DNA of 64,000 nucleotides from Xanthomonas sacchari. GTDB lineage: Bacteria; Pseudomonadota; Gammaproteobacteria; Xanthomonadales; Xanthomonadaceae. Below, piece after piece: positions 19,012-28,073 of the stretch (position 1 is the first letter of the stretch; the number at the start of each line of letters is the position of its first letter). The position numbers and the translations under genes are program-made. The notes beneath the pieces were generated by a model. It did no database searches and had not been told where the DNA came from. It saw nothing but the letters and a program-made list of their open reading frames with translations. Location: assembly GCF_040529065.1 (NCBI RefSeq), contig NZ_CP132343.1, positions 4,464,001-4,528,000 on the forward strand, in the 5' to 3' direction.

Positions 19012-19848
19012 TCAGTGCGCGGTATCCGGTGCCACCGGCTCCGGCAGCCGCACCACCGCGTACTGCTTGCGGAATTCCAAGGCGCCCAGTGCCGGCCAGG
19101 TCTCGGCATAACGGCGCAGGCACGCCACGCCGTCGGGAAAATCCTCGCCGTTGACCCGGCAGTCGGCCGCCACCTCGCCGTCGGCGTCGCGCGAGGCGAA
19201 CAGGCGGATGCCGAGCATGCGCTGATCCCGCTGCAGCAACGGCATCAAGGCGTCCAGGCTGTTGGTGAACAGGCAGCACGGGCAGAACGCGTGTTCCGTG
19301 TCGTCGCCCGCCGCGGCCCTGGCGGCGTCACCGTTCATGTGCGCCACCGGCCCCAGCACCACCGTGCGCCGCACCGCGGCCTCGGTCGTGGCCGAGGCGG
19401 GGAACTCCATCTGCAACGTCATGCAGCGGGCCTCGGCCGGCGCCGCCACCGCCTCCGACAGCGCCACCAGATCGGTGCGCGCCCAGGTGGTGAAGCCCGA
19501 GGCCAGACTCGCTTCGGTGTCCTCGCCGATGGAATGCTGGAACTCGACGATTCCGTCCGCGAACAGGCTGGCATGATGCACGCGAATGCAACTGGCCGTG
19601 CGCACGCCGCTGCGCAGTTCGGCCAGGTCCACCAGTTCGGTGAACAGTTGCAGGCCGTTGCCGAGCACGACGACCTCGTCGTGCAAGCTGGCCGCATGCC
19701 CCTCGCGCTGCAGCACCTGCAGCAACAGCTGTTGCAGTGTGCGACCCGGTTGCGCGTCGGGCGCCGGCTCCGACCCGGTGGCATCGCCGGTGGCATCGGC
19801 CCCGCGTGGCGAGGTGCGGGACAACAGGCGTCGCAGTCGATCGATCAT
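19012..19848 (-). CDS. Hypothetical protein with a C-terminal Cys pair
   Basis: A 278-residue protein, start at 19848 with GGAGCAAGG ahead. After a basic, Ala/Gly-rich N-terminal linker (1-45) there is one globular alpha/beta domain. It carries E/D-rich strands (HDEVVVLGNGLQLFTELVDL) and a FCPCCLF Cys cluster near residue 205, possibly a metal or redox site. The overall look recalls the DUF6348-type family, but I am not certain. Cytoplasmic by sequence; no signal peptide. Confidence 0.7.
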   Translation of the reverse strand: MIDRLRRLLSRTSPRGADATGDATGSEPAPDAQPGRTLQQLLLQVLQREGHAASLHDEVVVLGNGLQLFTELVDLAELRSGVRTASCIRVHHASLFADGIVEFQHSIGEDTEASLASGFTTWARTDLVALSEAVAAPAEARCMTLQMEFPASATTEAAVRRTVVLGPVAHMNGDAARAAAGDDTEHAFCPCCLFTNSLDALMPLLQRDQRMLGIRLFASRDADGEVAADCRVNGEDFPDGVACLRRYAETWPALGALEFRKQYAVVRLPEPVAPDTAH

Positions 19849-20040
19849 CCTTGCTCCAGGGCGTCCAACCCGCCATCGGTCGCCGGAAGTATGCGCAGTC
19901 GCCCGCGGCCACGGCAACCGCCGACGCCACGCGCGTCACGGCGACCAGCGGAGCGCATGGCGGCGCCAGCGCACCGCGTCTGCCAGCGGCTGGCGGCACG
20001 GGCGCAGCGGCCATCGGCGCGCCGCCCCACGGCGCCTGCG

Positions 20041-20775
20041 TCAGTGCCTGGCCGCCTCGCACAGCTTGCGGTTGAACCAGGTGGACTTGGCGATCGGCAG
20101 GTAGGCATCCCAGTCGCTGGGCGGCAGCATGGTGCTCTGCTTTTCCAGTTCGGCCTGGAACGAGGCCTCGTCGTGGCTGCGGCCGGCCAGGGTGCCGTCC
20201 AGCGCCGCCAGGCACTCCTGCGGCCGGCCCAGGCGCAGCAGGGTGATGGCGCGGTCGTTGGCGAAACGGTCGCGATCGAGCCAGTTGAGGAAGCCGCCGC
20301 ACTCGCCTGCGAACGCCTGCATCCCGGCCAGCGCCTTGTCATAGCGCTTGCCGCGATAGTCCTGCAGATACGCCTCGCGCCGCCGGCTGCTGGCCGCGGC
20401 GGTACAGCCGGCCGGCAGCTGCAGGTAATCGCCCTCGAAGCTGGCACGCATGCCGCAGTAGTCGCGGCAGCTTTCCTCGGTCAGCGCGGCCACGTTGAAC
20501 CCGCCCGGCACCGGCTTGAAGGCGAGCTTGCACGGCACGTCGCCAGCGTCGTTCACCTCCGCCTTGTCGCCCTGCAGCGTGCCCGACAGCGAGCAGGTGT
20601 GGCCGTTGGCGCCGACCGACAACAGGTCGAACTGGCGCGCACCGCCCTTGTCGGTGACCCGCATGCTGCCCCAGCCTTCCTTGGTGCTGTATTCGCCGGG
20701 GGTCGGGCCGGCCGCCGCCGCGGCGAACGCCACCAGCCCCACCAGCATCGCGCTCCATCCGTATCGCCGTGCCAT
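20041..20775 (-). CDS. Secreted protein of unknown function
   Basis: A 244-residue exported protein with a signal peptide (MARRYGWSAMLVGLVAFAAAAAG, cut near residue 22). The mature part has an N-terminal beta domain (EYSTKEGWGSMRVTDKGGARQF) with paired Cys (HTCSL, DVPCK, ESCRDYCG), then a helical C-terminal part from about 125 with the look of a short TPR-like repeat (YLQDYRGKRYDKALAGMQAF; ANDRAITLLRLGRPQECLAAL). Likely periplasmic. Function not recognised. A reasonable AGGAAC lies ahead of the start. Confidence 0.72.
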   Translation of the reverse strand: MARRYGWSAMLVGLVAFAAAAAGPTPGEYSTKEGWGSMRVTDKGGARQFDLLSVGANGHTCSLSGTLQGDKAEVNDAGDVPCKLAFKPVPGGFNVAALTEESCRDYCGMRASFEGDYLQLPAGCTAAASSRRREAYLQDYRGKRYDKALAGMQAFAGECGGFLNWLDRDRFANDRAITLLRLGRPQECLAALDGTLAGRSHDEASFQAELEKQSTMLPPSDWDAYLPIAKSTWFNRKLCEAARH

Positions 20776-21002
20776 CGCCTGTTCCTGCCTTCGATCAGAG
20801 CCGGAAAGTGTGCGCCATCGCCGCGGCGGCAGACCAGTGCCGATGTCGCATCCCCGCAGCGACGGCCTGTGCGACAGGCGCGGCCATCGCGGCAGGGCGC
20901 GTCGATCAGGCGTTCGGTCGCTGACGCAAGACAGGTCGTCGCAGGGACCGCGCCATGTTCACTGCGCTTGCGCTGGTTAGCCGGAATGTGCGGCTGCGCA
21001 GC

Positions 21003-21923
21003 TCAGCGCAGCGGCATGCGCGCGCGGAACTCGGACAGAAACAGGCCGCGGAGCCACCGATGCGCCGCGTCGTGCTCCAGGCGCGGATGCCACAGCATCG
21101 ATACGGTGATGGGCTCGGTGACCACCGGCAGCGCGAACGTGCAAGCGGGCTCGCGCAGCATGTCGGGCTGCGCCGCCATGAACGAGGCCGGCACCAGTGC
21201 GATCAGGTCCGACGCGCGCGCCACCGCCAGCGCCGCGGAAAAACTGGGCACCACGGTCGCGACATGACGCACCAGGCCCAACTGCTGCAGCGCCGCGTCC
21301 ACCGGCCCGTGCGCCCGCCCGCGCCGAGAAGCCACAACGTGGCCGAACGCCACATAGCGCTGCACGCTCACTTCCCCATCGCGCGCCAGCGGATGACCGC
21401 TGCGCACCGCGCCGACGAAACGATCGCGAAACAGACCCTGCACGCGCAGTTCCGGCCCCATCTCGCTCAGCACCCCGATTTCCAGATCGGCCAGGCCCTC
21501 GCGCAGCGGCGCCGCGATCTTCTGCGCCTTGGCCACGAACTGCAGGCGCACCTGCGGCGCCGACGCCGCCACTGCGGCCACCAGCATCGCCGCGAACGCC
21601 TCCACGAAGGCGTCGTTGGCGCGCACGGTGAAGGTACGCTGCAGGCCCGCCGGATCCAGCTCGGCCGGCGCCGGGCGCAACACGGCGCGCGCGGCCTCCA
21701 CCGCGTCGCGGGCACGCGCGCGCAGTTCAAGCGCATGCGGTGTCGCCACCATCGCGCCGCCAGCGCGGACCAGCAGCGCATCGCCGGTCGCCTCGCGCAG
21801 CCGGGTCAACGTCCGGCTCATCGCCGACGCGCTCAACCCCAGCCGCCGCGCGGCGCCGGCCACGCTGCACTCCGCCAGCAAGGCGTCGAGGGCGATCAAC
21901 AGATTCAGATCCGGTTCCGGCAT
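21003..21923 (-). CDS. LysR-family transcriptional regulator
   Basis: A 306-residue LTTR. The N-terminal HTH is clear (LNLLIALDALLAECSVAGAARRLGLSASAMSRTLTRLR, residues 6-43), followed by the substrate-binding domain to about 295. The start at 21923 puts the HTH at the usual position. It is divergent from an SDR gene, with 156 bp between them that contain a perfect 12 bp inverted repeat, the typical arrangement for an LTTR that controls its divergent neighbour. Confidence 0.92.
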   Translation of the reverse strand: MPEPDLNLLIALDALLAECSVAGAARRLGLSASAMSRTLTRLREATGDALLVRAGGAMVATPHALELRARARDAVEAARAVLRPAPAELDPAGLQRTFTVRANDAFVEAFAAMLVAAVAASAPQVRLQFVAKAQKIAAPLREGLADLEIGVLSEMGPELRVQGLFRDRFVGAVRSGHPLARDGEVSVQRYVAFGHVVASRRGRAHGPVDAALQQLGLVRHVATVVPSFSAALAVARASDLIALVPASFMAAQPDMLREPACTFALPVVTEPITVSMLWHPRLEHDAAHRWLRGLFLSEFRARMPLR

Positions 21924-21955
21924 GCGCGTTTCCCGACAATGGCGAATGGACACAG

Positions 21956-21988
21956 GCGTCGCATGCAAGGCCTCAATGCATGCGACGC
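21956..21988. promoter_or_regulatory. Perfect inverted repeat, candidate LysR operator
   Basis: GCGTCGCATGCA (21956-21967) and its exact reverse complement TGCATGCGACGC (21977-21988) are separated by 9 bp. The arrangement includes a T-N11-A pattern (T21964 to A21976). It sits between the divergent LysR and SDR genes. Confidence 0.65.
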
Positions 21989-22079
21989 GCGTTCCGCCGG
22001 GCGGCACGCGCGCCTAGAGTGCGCAGACCGCCGGTGGGCCTCGCATGCCGAGGCTGCACCGGCCACGCGGAGACCCACC

Positions 22080-22787
22080 ATGATCGACACCCCTGCACCC
22101 AAAACCGTCCTGCTGATCGGCGCCTCGCGCGGCCTGGGCCTGGCGATGGCCGAAGGCTACCTGAGACGCGGCTGGCGCGTCATCGCCACCGAGCGCGCCG
22201 GCGCGCCCAGCGCGGCGCTGCACCATCTGGTTACTGCCCATCCACAGGCACTGCGTATCGAACACGTCGACATCACCGATCCAGCGCAGCTTGTCGCGCT
22301 GCGCGCGCGCCTGCACGGCGAGGTCCTGGATCTGCTGTTCGTCAACGCCGGCGTCAAGAACGACGACCGCGAGACCGTCGCCGATGTCGCCACCGACGAA
22401 TTCGTCCGGGTCATGGTCACCAATGCACTGAGCCCGATGCGCGCCATCGAAACCTTGCGCGACCTGGTCAGCGGCACCGGCACCATCGGCGTGATGTCGT
22501 CCGGGCAAGGCAGCATCGCCAACAACACGAATGGCCAGTACGAGATCTACCGCAGCAGCAAGGCGGCGCTGAACATGCTGATGCGCAGCTTCGCCGCCCG
22601 CCACCGCGACAGCGCGCATACCTTGCTGCTGATGGCCCCCGGCTGGGTCCGCACCGACATGGGCGGGCCGGACGCGCGCCTGTCCATCGACGACAACATC
22701 CCGCCCCTGCTCGACACCATCGACACCGCCCACGGCCGCGGCGGTTTGCATTACCTGGATTACCTGGGCCGCGTGGTGCCGTGGTAG
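22080..22787 (+). CDS. Short-chain dehydrogenase/reductase
   Basis: A 235-residue SDR. The cofactor loop GASRGLG is at about 14-20, NAG at about 89-91, the catalytic Ser in MSSGQGS, and the active-site Y-x-x-x-K as YRSSK. It has the shorter loop set of C-factor/sniffer-like carbonyl reductases. Substrate unknown. It is probably under control of the divergent LysR regulator; convergent with the GAF-EAL gene 44 bp downstream. Confidence 0.88.
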   Translation: MIDTPAPKTVLLIGASRGLGLAMAEGYLRRGWRVIATERAGAPSAALHHLVTAHPQALRIEHVDITDPAQLVALRARLHGEVLDLLFVNAGVKNDDRETVADVATDEFVRVMVTNALSPMRAIETLRDLVSGTGTIGVMSSGQGSIANNTNGQYEIYRSSKAALNMLMRSFAARHRDSAHTLLLMAPGWVRTDMGGPDARLSIDDNIPPLLDTIDTAHGRGGLHYLDYLGRVVPW

Positions 22788-22830
22788 GCGCCACGCGTGC
22801 TGCAGCGGCCCACGCGACGCCGAAGCCCCA

Positions 22831-24069
22831 CTAGCCGATCTCCTTCAACGCAAGTGCCAGCGCCGCATCCTCGTGCAGCGGCCGCGACAGGAAATAGCCC
22901 TGGACGAAATCCACCTGCAGTTCGCGCAGGGCCTCCAGTTCCTGCGCCGTCTCCACGCCTTCGGCCACGACCTGGGTGCCGATCTCGTGGGCGAAGTTGG
23001 TCAGCCCCTTGGCCAGCGCACGGCGGCTGCGGTCGGAATGGATGCACTGGGTGATGCTCATGTCGAGCTTGATGACGTCCGGCTGCAACTGCAGGATGTG
23101 GCGCATGCTGGCGTAGCCGGCGCCGGCATCGTCCACCGCCACCTGCGCGCCGCGCTCGCGCAGCGGTGCCAGCGCCTGCGCCAGCGTCTGGTAGTTGCGC
23201 ACGATGGCGTGCTCGGTGATCTCCAGGGTCAGCCGCGCCACCTCGGCATCGTCGCCCAGCACGCCCGCCAGCGCCGCGGAGGTCATCAGTTCCGGCGACA
23301 GGTTCACGCTGAGCCGGTAATGCGGCGGGAACCGCCGCAGATGCGCCAGCGCCTTGGCCAGCACATGCAATTCCAGGCGGATGCCGACCCCGGCCAGTTC
23401 GGCCTGCTGGAACCATTGCGCCGGCCCACGCTGCGGCGCCACGTCGAAACGCGACAGGCACTCGAATCCGTGCAGGCGCAGCCCCTGCAGCGCGAACACC
23501 GGCTGGAACACGATGCGCGGCGCGCCCGCCGCCAGCGCGCCGTCGATCTCGTCGATCATCGCCTGCCGTTCCAGCTTGTGCGCCTCCACCTCGTGCAGGC
23601 GCAGCGCGAAGATCTCGGCGAACGCACGCAACATGCCGATGTCGCGCTCGCCCAGGTCGGGCCTGGGCAGGAAACTGAAACAGCACAGCGTGCCGTAGAT
23701 CCGCCCTCCCACCTGGATCGGCACGCTCATGTGCGCGCCGATCGGAATCTCCCGCGTCGCCGGAATGCACTGCGCCGCCGGCAGCAGCGAGGTGTCGGGG
23801 ATGAGCTGCGGCAACTCGCCCCGTGCCACGCCCATGCAGTAGCCATCGGCGAACGGCAGGATCTGGCCCTCGTGGATCGGCCCATCGGGCGGCCCGTCCA
23901 CGTGATCGAGCACGCGGTCGGTTTCGCGGAAGCGCGACAGGAACGCCACGTCCATGCCCAGATGCCGACGCACCACGCGCAGGCAGCGGCGCAGTTCGCG
24001 GTCGCTGATCTCGCCCGACAGCAGCTCGAACAACGGATGCGGTGCTGGTAGATCCTCGGTCGACGCCAT
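22831..24069 (-). CDS. GAF-EAL protein (c-di-GMP phosphodiesterase candidate)
   Basis: A 412-residue cytoplasmic protein: GAF sensor at about 20-160 (with the SVPIQVGGRIYGTLCCFS strand pair) and an EAL domain at about 165-405. The EAL signature is altered to E-C-L (FECLSRF) but keeps the Glu. Other catalytic positions are kept or mildly varied: VNLS (Asn), LEITEH (Glu), VDDAGAGY in place of DDFGTGYSS, IKLDMS (Lys), VVAEGVET (Glu) and VQGYFLSRP (Gln). Activity towards c-di-GMP is therefore likely. No membrane segment. Start at 24069. Confidence 0.87.
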   Translation of the reverse strand: MASTEDLPAPHPLFELLSGEISDRELRRCLRVVRRHLGMDVAFLSRFRETDRVLDHVDGPPDGPIHEGQILPFADGYCMGVARGELPQLIPDTSLLPAAQCIPATREIPIGAHMSVPIQVGGRIYGTLCCFSFLPRPDLGERDIGMLRAFAEIFALRLHEVEAHKLERQAMIDEIDGALAAGAPRIVFQPVFALQGLRLHGFECLSRFDVAPQRGPAQWFQQAELAGVGIRLELHVLAKALAHLRRFPPHYRLSVNLSPELMTSAALAGVLGDDAEVARLTLEITEHAIVRNYQTLAQALAPLRERGAQVAVDDAGAGYASMRHILQLQPDVIKLDMSITQCIHSDRSRRALAKGLTNFAHEIGTQVVAEGVETAQELEALRELQVDFVQGYFLSRPLHEDAALALALKEIG

Positions 24070-24438
24070 CCCGCTTCTCCCCTGAAAGCGTTGCGGCCCG
24101 CGCTGCACGCGCCGCGCACGGCGCTGTGCCGTAGGCGAGGTGATCGAGCAGCGGGAACCCGGACCTTCCCCCGTTGTCCAGCGGGCGACACGTCCTTGTC
24201 GTTCGACTGTAAAGCGTGACGTACAGCAGCGAAAGCGCAGGCCCGTTCAGGAATGTAGCTGTCTACGCCACCGACCGTTTCCGCGCGGCGCCGCCGCGTA
24301 TTCAGCGACCGGCCGGATGGCACTGCCGCTGGCAGGGATGGTCGACCGCCTTTCGTCTGCTTCGAGCAGGCGGAACCGCGCGATAGTCGCTCCACGCCAC
24401 GCTGACGCATGCCCGGCTGCCGGCGTGTGCCCCGCCCA
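24070..24438. other. Intergenic region with no recognised feature
   Basis: 369 bp between the start of the GAF-EAL gene and the end of the CPBP protease gene. I see no supported gene, repeat or hairpin; short frames here lack ribosome binding sites and overlap one another. It should hold the promoter of the GAF-EAL gene. Confidence 0.5.
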
Positions 24439-25101
24439 TCAGGCGTAGGCCATCAACCCCATCAGGTCCAGCGCGGCATGCGCCACGATCGCCGGCCACA
24501 GCCGCCCGGTGCGCGCCACCCACCAGCCCAGGATCAGCCCTATCACCACGATGGCGATGGTGCCGACCGGCCCCTGATAGAGGTGGTACGACGCGCGGAT
24601 CGCCACGCTCACGTTCACCGCGAATGCCGGGCTGTGCCGCCGCTCCAGCGCGCGGATCACGTAGGCGCAAACGAACACTTCCTCGAAGATCGGATTGAGC
24701 AGCGAGACCAGCACCACCACGCCGGCCGACAGCGGCCCGGCCACCATCGCATCCATCGAAGGATTCACCTCGGCCGCCACGCTGTCGTTCAACAGATTCA
24801 ACGGATAGGTCGCCACCACGCAGGCGGCCAACAGCGCCAGGCCCACCCCGATGTCGCGCGCCTGCCACTGCAACCCCAGCGCCTGCGCCGTCCAGCCACG
24901 GAACCACAGCGTCGGCAGCAACAACGCCAGTACCAGCAGCTCGTAGAACACCATGCCCCACAGGTTCGCGTCGGAAAACGACGGCTCCACCATCGGCGCC
25001 AGCACTGCCAGCGCACTCCAGTAGATCGGCAACCCGAACGCGACTGCCATGACCAGCAGCAGTTCACCCCAACCGCCTGACGGTTCCCCACGCCCCTGCA
25101 T
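24439..25101 (-). CDS. CPBP-family intramembrane metalloprotease
   Basis: A 220-residue protein with about seven hydrophobic segments. The ABI/CAAX-protease signature is present: the EE pair in NPIFEEVFVCAYVI, a second motif around RASYHLYQG, and the third, HAALDLM, near the C-terminus. The canonical E-E-x-x-x-R has Cys in place of Arg in this copy (EEVFVC). Members process prenylated proteins in eukaryotes; bacterial roles include bacteriocin immunity and membrane proteolysis, mostly uncharacterised. ATG at 25101 with GGGAG five bases ahead is preferred over GTG at 25107. Confidence 0.82.
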   Translation of the reverse strand: MQGRGEPSGGWGELLLVMAVAFGLPIYWSALAVLAPMVEPSFSDANLWGMVFYELLVLALLLPTLWFRGWTAQALGLQWQARDIGVGLALLAACVVATYPLNLLNDSVAAEVNPSMDAMVAGPLSAGVVVLVSLLNPIFEEVFVCAYVIRALERRHSPAFAVNVSVAIRASYHLYQGPVGTIAIVVIGLILGWWVARTGRLWPAIVAHAALDLMGLMAYA

Positions 25102-25261
25102 CCACACTCCCCTGTCGTTCGCTGCGCGCCGGATCGGCGTCGTCGCCGCTTCCCACCAGGGGCGTACCGTAGCAGGGTGGCATGACCGGGGACATCGGTG
25201 GCGGCGTCATGCGGCGGCGTGCAGTTCAACCCGGCGCGGCGCGCATACCAATCCAGTCAAG

Positions 25262-25876
25262 CTAGTACAGCGAGTCCCGGGTACGCTGCGGCAATTCCCG
25301 GTCGTAGGTTTCGCCGTCGAACGCGCCGTCGGCCAGATGCGCGTGCATGGTGCCGGGGCTGGGCAGGCGATCGCGCGGCAGGTGCCGCGTCGGATCCCAC
25401 AGCTGCGAGCGCACGATCGCCCTGGCGCAGTGGAAATACGCCGCTTCGATATGCACCACGACCACGCTACGCGGCAAGCGCTCGCCGACCGCGAACCGCG
25501 CCAGCAGGTCCGGATCTACCCGGATCTCGGCGCGCCCGTTCACGCGCAAGGTTTCGCCGATGCCGGGAATCAGGAACAACAGCGACAACCGCGGATCCTG
25601 CAGCAGGTTGCGCAGGGTATCGATGCGGTTGTTGCCCGGCCGATCCGGCAGCGCCAGCGTGCGCGCATCCAGCACCTGCACGAATCCGGGTGCATCGCCG
25701 CGCGGCGGGCAGTCCAGTCCTTCGTCGCCGGCTGAAGCCAACACCACTAACGGCGATGCTTGCAAGAACGCCTGGTAGTCGGCGTTCAAATGGTCGATTT
25801 GTTTGCGTAATGCGCGCTCGACGGGTTGGCCGTATAGGGCTTCGAGGGCATCGAGGGTGGCGATTCCGTAGACCAT
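25262..25876 (-). CDS. PPOX-type FMN-binding flavoprotein (MSMEG_1061-like)
   Basis: A 204-residue pyridoxamine-5'-phosphate-oxidase-fold protein. Strand pairs SPLVVLASAGDEG, LALPDRPGNNRIDTLRNLL, LSLLFLIPGIGETLRVNGRAEI and SVVVVHIEAAYFHCARAIVRS match the split-barrel FMN binders annotated as MSMEG_1061-type. It probably carries FMN and reduces or protects against some small molecule; substrate unknown. It is the last GC-rich gene before an AT-rich segment. Confidence 0.82.
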   Translation of the reverse strand: MVYGIATLDALEALYGQPVERALRKQIDHLNADYQAFLQASPLVVLASAGDEGLDCPPRGDAPGFVQVLDARTLALPDRPGNNRIDTLRNLLQDPRLSLLFLIPGIGETLRVNGRAEIRVDPDLLARFAVGERLPRSVVVVHIEAAYFHCARAIVRSQLWDPTRHLPRDRLPSPGTMHAHLADGAFDGETYDRELPQRTRDSLY

Positions 25877-26114
25877 CCTAGCGTCCTTGCGCGCGGGGCA
25901 TGGCGGTGGCGATGATTACGGGAACCGTACCCAACGCAAAAATATAGATCGGCAGCCCTCACCCGGTAGCCCACTCTGGCACCTTAGGTATCCGGGCTAT
26001 GCATTTTCGGGAAAAGACGCTCAACGAAGGTTGAGGATGGGTTGCTATGGCCCGGATCATGTAAAAATTCTAGCAGGGCTTCAGTCGCAACGGCTGACAC
26101 GGAAGGAGCGCAGA

Positions 26115-27017
26115 ATGCAGATCGTCGAGCATTACGAGGAGCCCGGTGTGGGTATCCTACTGAAGTACAAAGGGCCGTCCGTAGATGATGGTTCGATGGA
26201 TGTGTACGCTGCTGCCGCAAATATGGTGGCGTTCTCTGACTACGTTGTCGCTGCCACCAAGCAGTTATACGGCGAGGTTGAGGTAAAAGCCGAGGTCAAA
26301 GCTTTTCAGCATGGTTCGTTCGAGACCGACCTGATATTTCACGTTGTCGGCTTAGGCGCCACTATGCTCACGGCTACTCCAGATGTGCGGAGCGTTTTGA
26401 CAGCGGTAAAAGAGTCGGTAGATCTCTTCAAGTTCTTGAAAGGCCAGCCTCCGCAGAAGGTTGAGCACACTGATCAAAGCAATAATGTAACCGTGACCAA
26501 CGTCAGCGGGAACGTAATCATCGTGCAGACCGAATCACTACATCTAACGATGGATGAGAAGGCTGGTAAGGCAGCTGCTCAGTTTGTCGGTCAGGCTCTG
26601 TCTAAACCTGGCGTGGACAGGATTGAGATTCGGTCAGAGGGGCAGCAAATTGCTGTTGCTACTCAGGAAGACGCACCATTCTTCCATGCGATCGTAGATG
26701 AAACACCTGTCGTGGAGCAGACCATCCAGATGGGGCTTACGATCCAAGAGCCGAGCTTCAAGGACGGTAGCGGTCATAAATGGACGATGTGGGACGGGGA
26801 GGCATCGCTTCAGTACGCAATGGAGGATGATATTTTCATTGCTCGTATTGACAACGGCGAGTCATTCCGCAAAGGAGACGTCCTCATCTGTGACGTCAAA
26901 TTCACACAAACGCGTTCTGGTTCTAAGCTAAAAATTCAGCGCACCATCCTCAAAGTCCATGACCACAAGGATAGCCACGAACAAACGGCGTTCGACCTCA
27001 GAGTCCGCGACGATTAA
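26115..27017 (+). CDS. Hypothetical protein (possibly DUF7946-like)
   Basis: A 300-residue protein with a strong GGAAGGAG ribosome binding site ahead of the ATG. N-terminal half: KYKGPSVDDGSMDVYAAAANMV, then a beta strand ending KAFQHGSFETDLIFHVVG. It carries a short hydrophobic patch (VVGLGATML), a helix (VRSVLTAVKESVDLFKFLKG) and a VTNVSGNVIIVQ strand. The C-terminal ~100 residues look like a separate beta-barrel (MGLTIQEPSFKDGSG to DVKFTQTRSGSKLKIQRTI). The N-terminal layout recalls a DUF7946-type domain found in accessory regions; this is a weak recollection. Function unknown. Third codon positions are much less GC-biased than in the rest of the window. Confidence 0.75.
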   Translation: MQIVEHYEEPGVGILLKYKGPSVDDGSMDVYAAAANMVAFSDYVVAATKQLYGEVEVKAEVKAFQHGSFETDLIFHVVGLGATMLTATPDVRSVLTAVKESVDLFKFLKGQPPQKVEHTDQSNNVTVTNVSGNVIIVQTESLHLTMDEKAGKAAAQFVGQALSKPGVDRIEIRSEGQQIAVATQEDAPFFHAIVDETPVVEQTIQMGLTIQEPSFKDGSGHKWTMWDGEASLQYAMEDDIFIARIDNGESFRKGDVLICDVKFTQTRSGSKLKIQRTILKVHDHKDSHEQTAFDLRVRDD

Positions 27018-27302
27018 GGTCGATATTGCTGCAATTTTCTGTATAAGGGCACGCTAGCGCATCTCCTTTCTTTTAAGTCTAGTGATCTAACGCGCCTTGC
27101 ACGACTCTGGCGCAATCGTATGGCACCATGCGATGGCGCTAGCGCGCTTCGGCGGCGGGAGGCTACTCCGAGACAAGTGATTTAGAACAGCAGTTCAATT
27201 TTGCCTTCCGACCAAGCCTGCACAAACCAGCCTTATAGAAGAATACTTAAGCAATTTAAAATAACCCCCCTTTCCCACTATATATGACACACGCTAAGTA
27301 GA

Positions 27303-28073
27303 TTAAAAATCTATAGACGCAATCGGAGGAAAAGACTCCAATATAGCAAGATAACGTTTCCTCGTTGCTTCATCTGAGGCCGCGCGTATGTAGCGCTCCA
27401 AAAGTGGCGTCATCAGCTGGCTCTGCAGATCCTTGTGCATCCCCAGACAATGAGCTGGCGAATATCCGGTCATTTTTTCCCTTGCAGAATCCTGCCCTGC
27501 TTCATCGGGGTAAATTTCAGGCCGGAAAGTCACAGCAGCAGCCGTCATACCCATAGGGGACGCTGGGACGTCAACATAGCTAGTTAGAACAACCACTTGA
27601 AACTTATTGAAATTCAACTTATCAATCCGTAGACCTTGTTGCTCCAGATCAAAATTCGATTCAGGATGGCCAACAAATGCACTTATATATAGTGAACTTT
27701 TTCTAGGATTTAGCTCTCCGACGTAAAGTCCCGAGTCAAACTTTTTGACATCATGATTTTTTGATTTTAAGTTTGTAAAAACATTACTGAATATGTGAAA
27801 AAACTTTCCCTCGCTCTTAGCTGCATCAGTAATCGCGACTGAAGTTAGAGATTGGCCAGCAAGCGTGCGCGTGTGCTTTATGGTTATGAATTTCTCACTG
27901 CGAGGCGATGGATGCAGCGAGAAGCGGGCTTCTTTTACCTCTTCTCCTCCTGCTTCCAACCCATAGCTCGCGCCTGAATAGACGCGAACATACACGTCAT
28001 CACCCTTTTCAAGAAATGAGAGCAGGTTCCTCGGCTTTGCTTTTACTCGAACTTGAACTTTTTTACTGGCCAC
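27303..28073 (-). CDS. Unrecognised protein of the AT-rich island
   Basis: I favour the GTG at 28073 because GGAGG sits five bases ahead; an earlier in-frame GTG at 28133 has no usable ribosome binding site. The 256-residue product is soluble and mixed alpha/beta, with Lys-rich loops (KVQVRVKAKPR, KNHDVKKFDSG), an ITIKHTRT strand, and a helical C-terminus (ERYIRAASDEATRKRYLAILESF). No signal peptide, membrane segment or catalytic motif that I recognise. Codon use is AT-rich. It converges with the gene at 26115. Confidence 0.6.
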   Translation of the reverse strand: MASKKVQVRVKAKPRNLLSFLEKGDDVYVRVYSGASYGLEAGGEEVKEARFSLHPSPRSEKFITIKHTRTLAGQSLTSVAITDAAKSEGKFFHIFSNVFTNLKSKNHDVKKFDSGLYVGELNPRKSSLYISAFVGHPESNFDLEQQGLRIDKLNFNKFQVVVLTSYVDVPASPMGMTAAAVTFRPEIYPDEAGQDSAREKMTGYSPAHCLGMHKDLQSQLMTPLLERYIRAASDEATRKRYLAILESFPPIASIDF

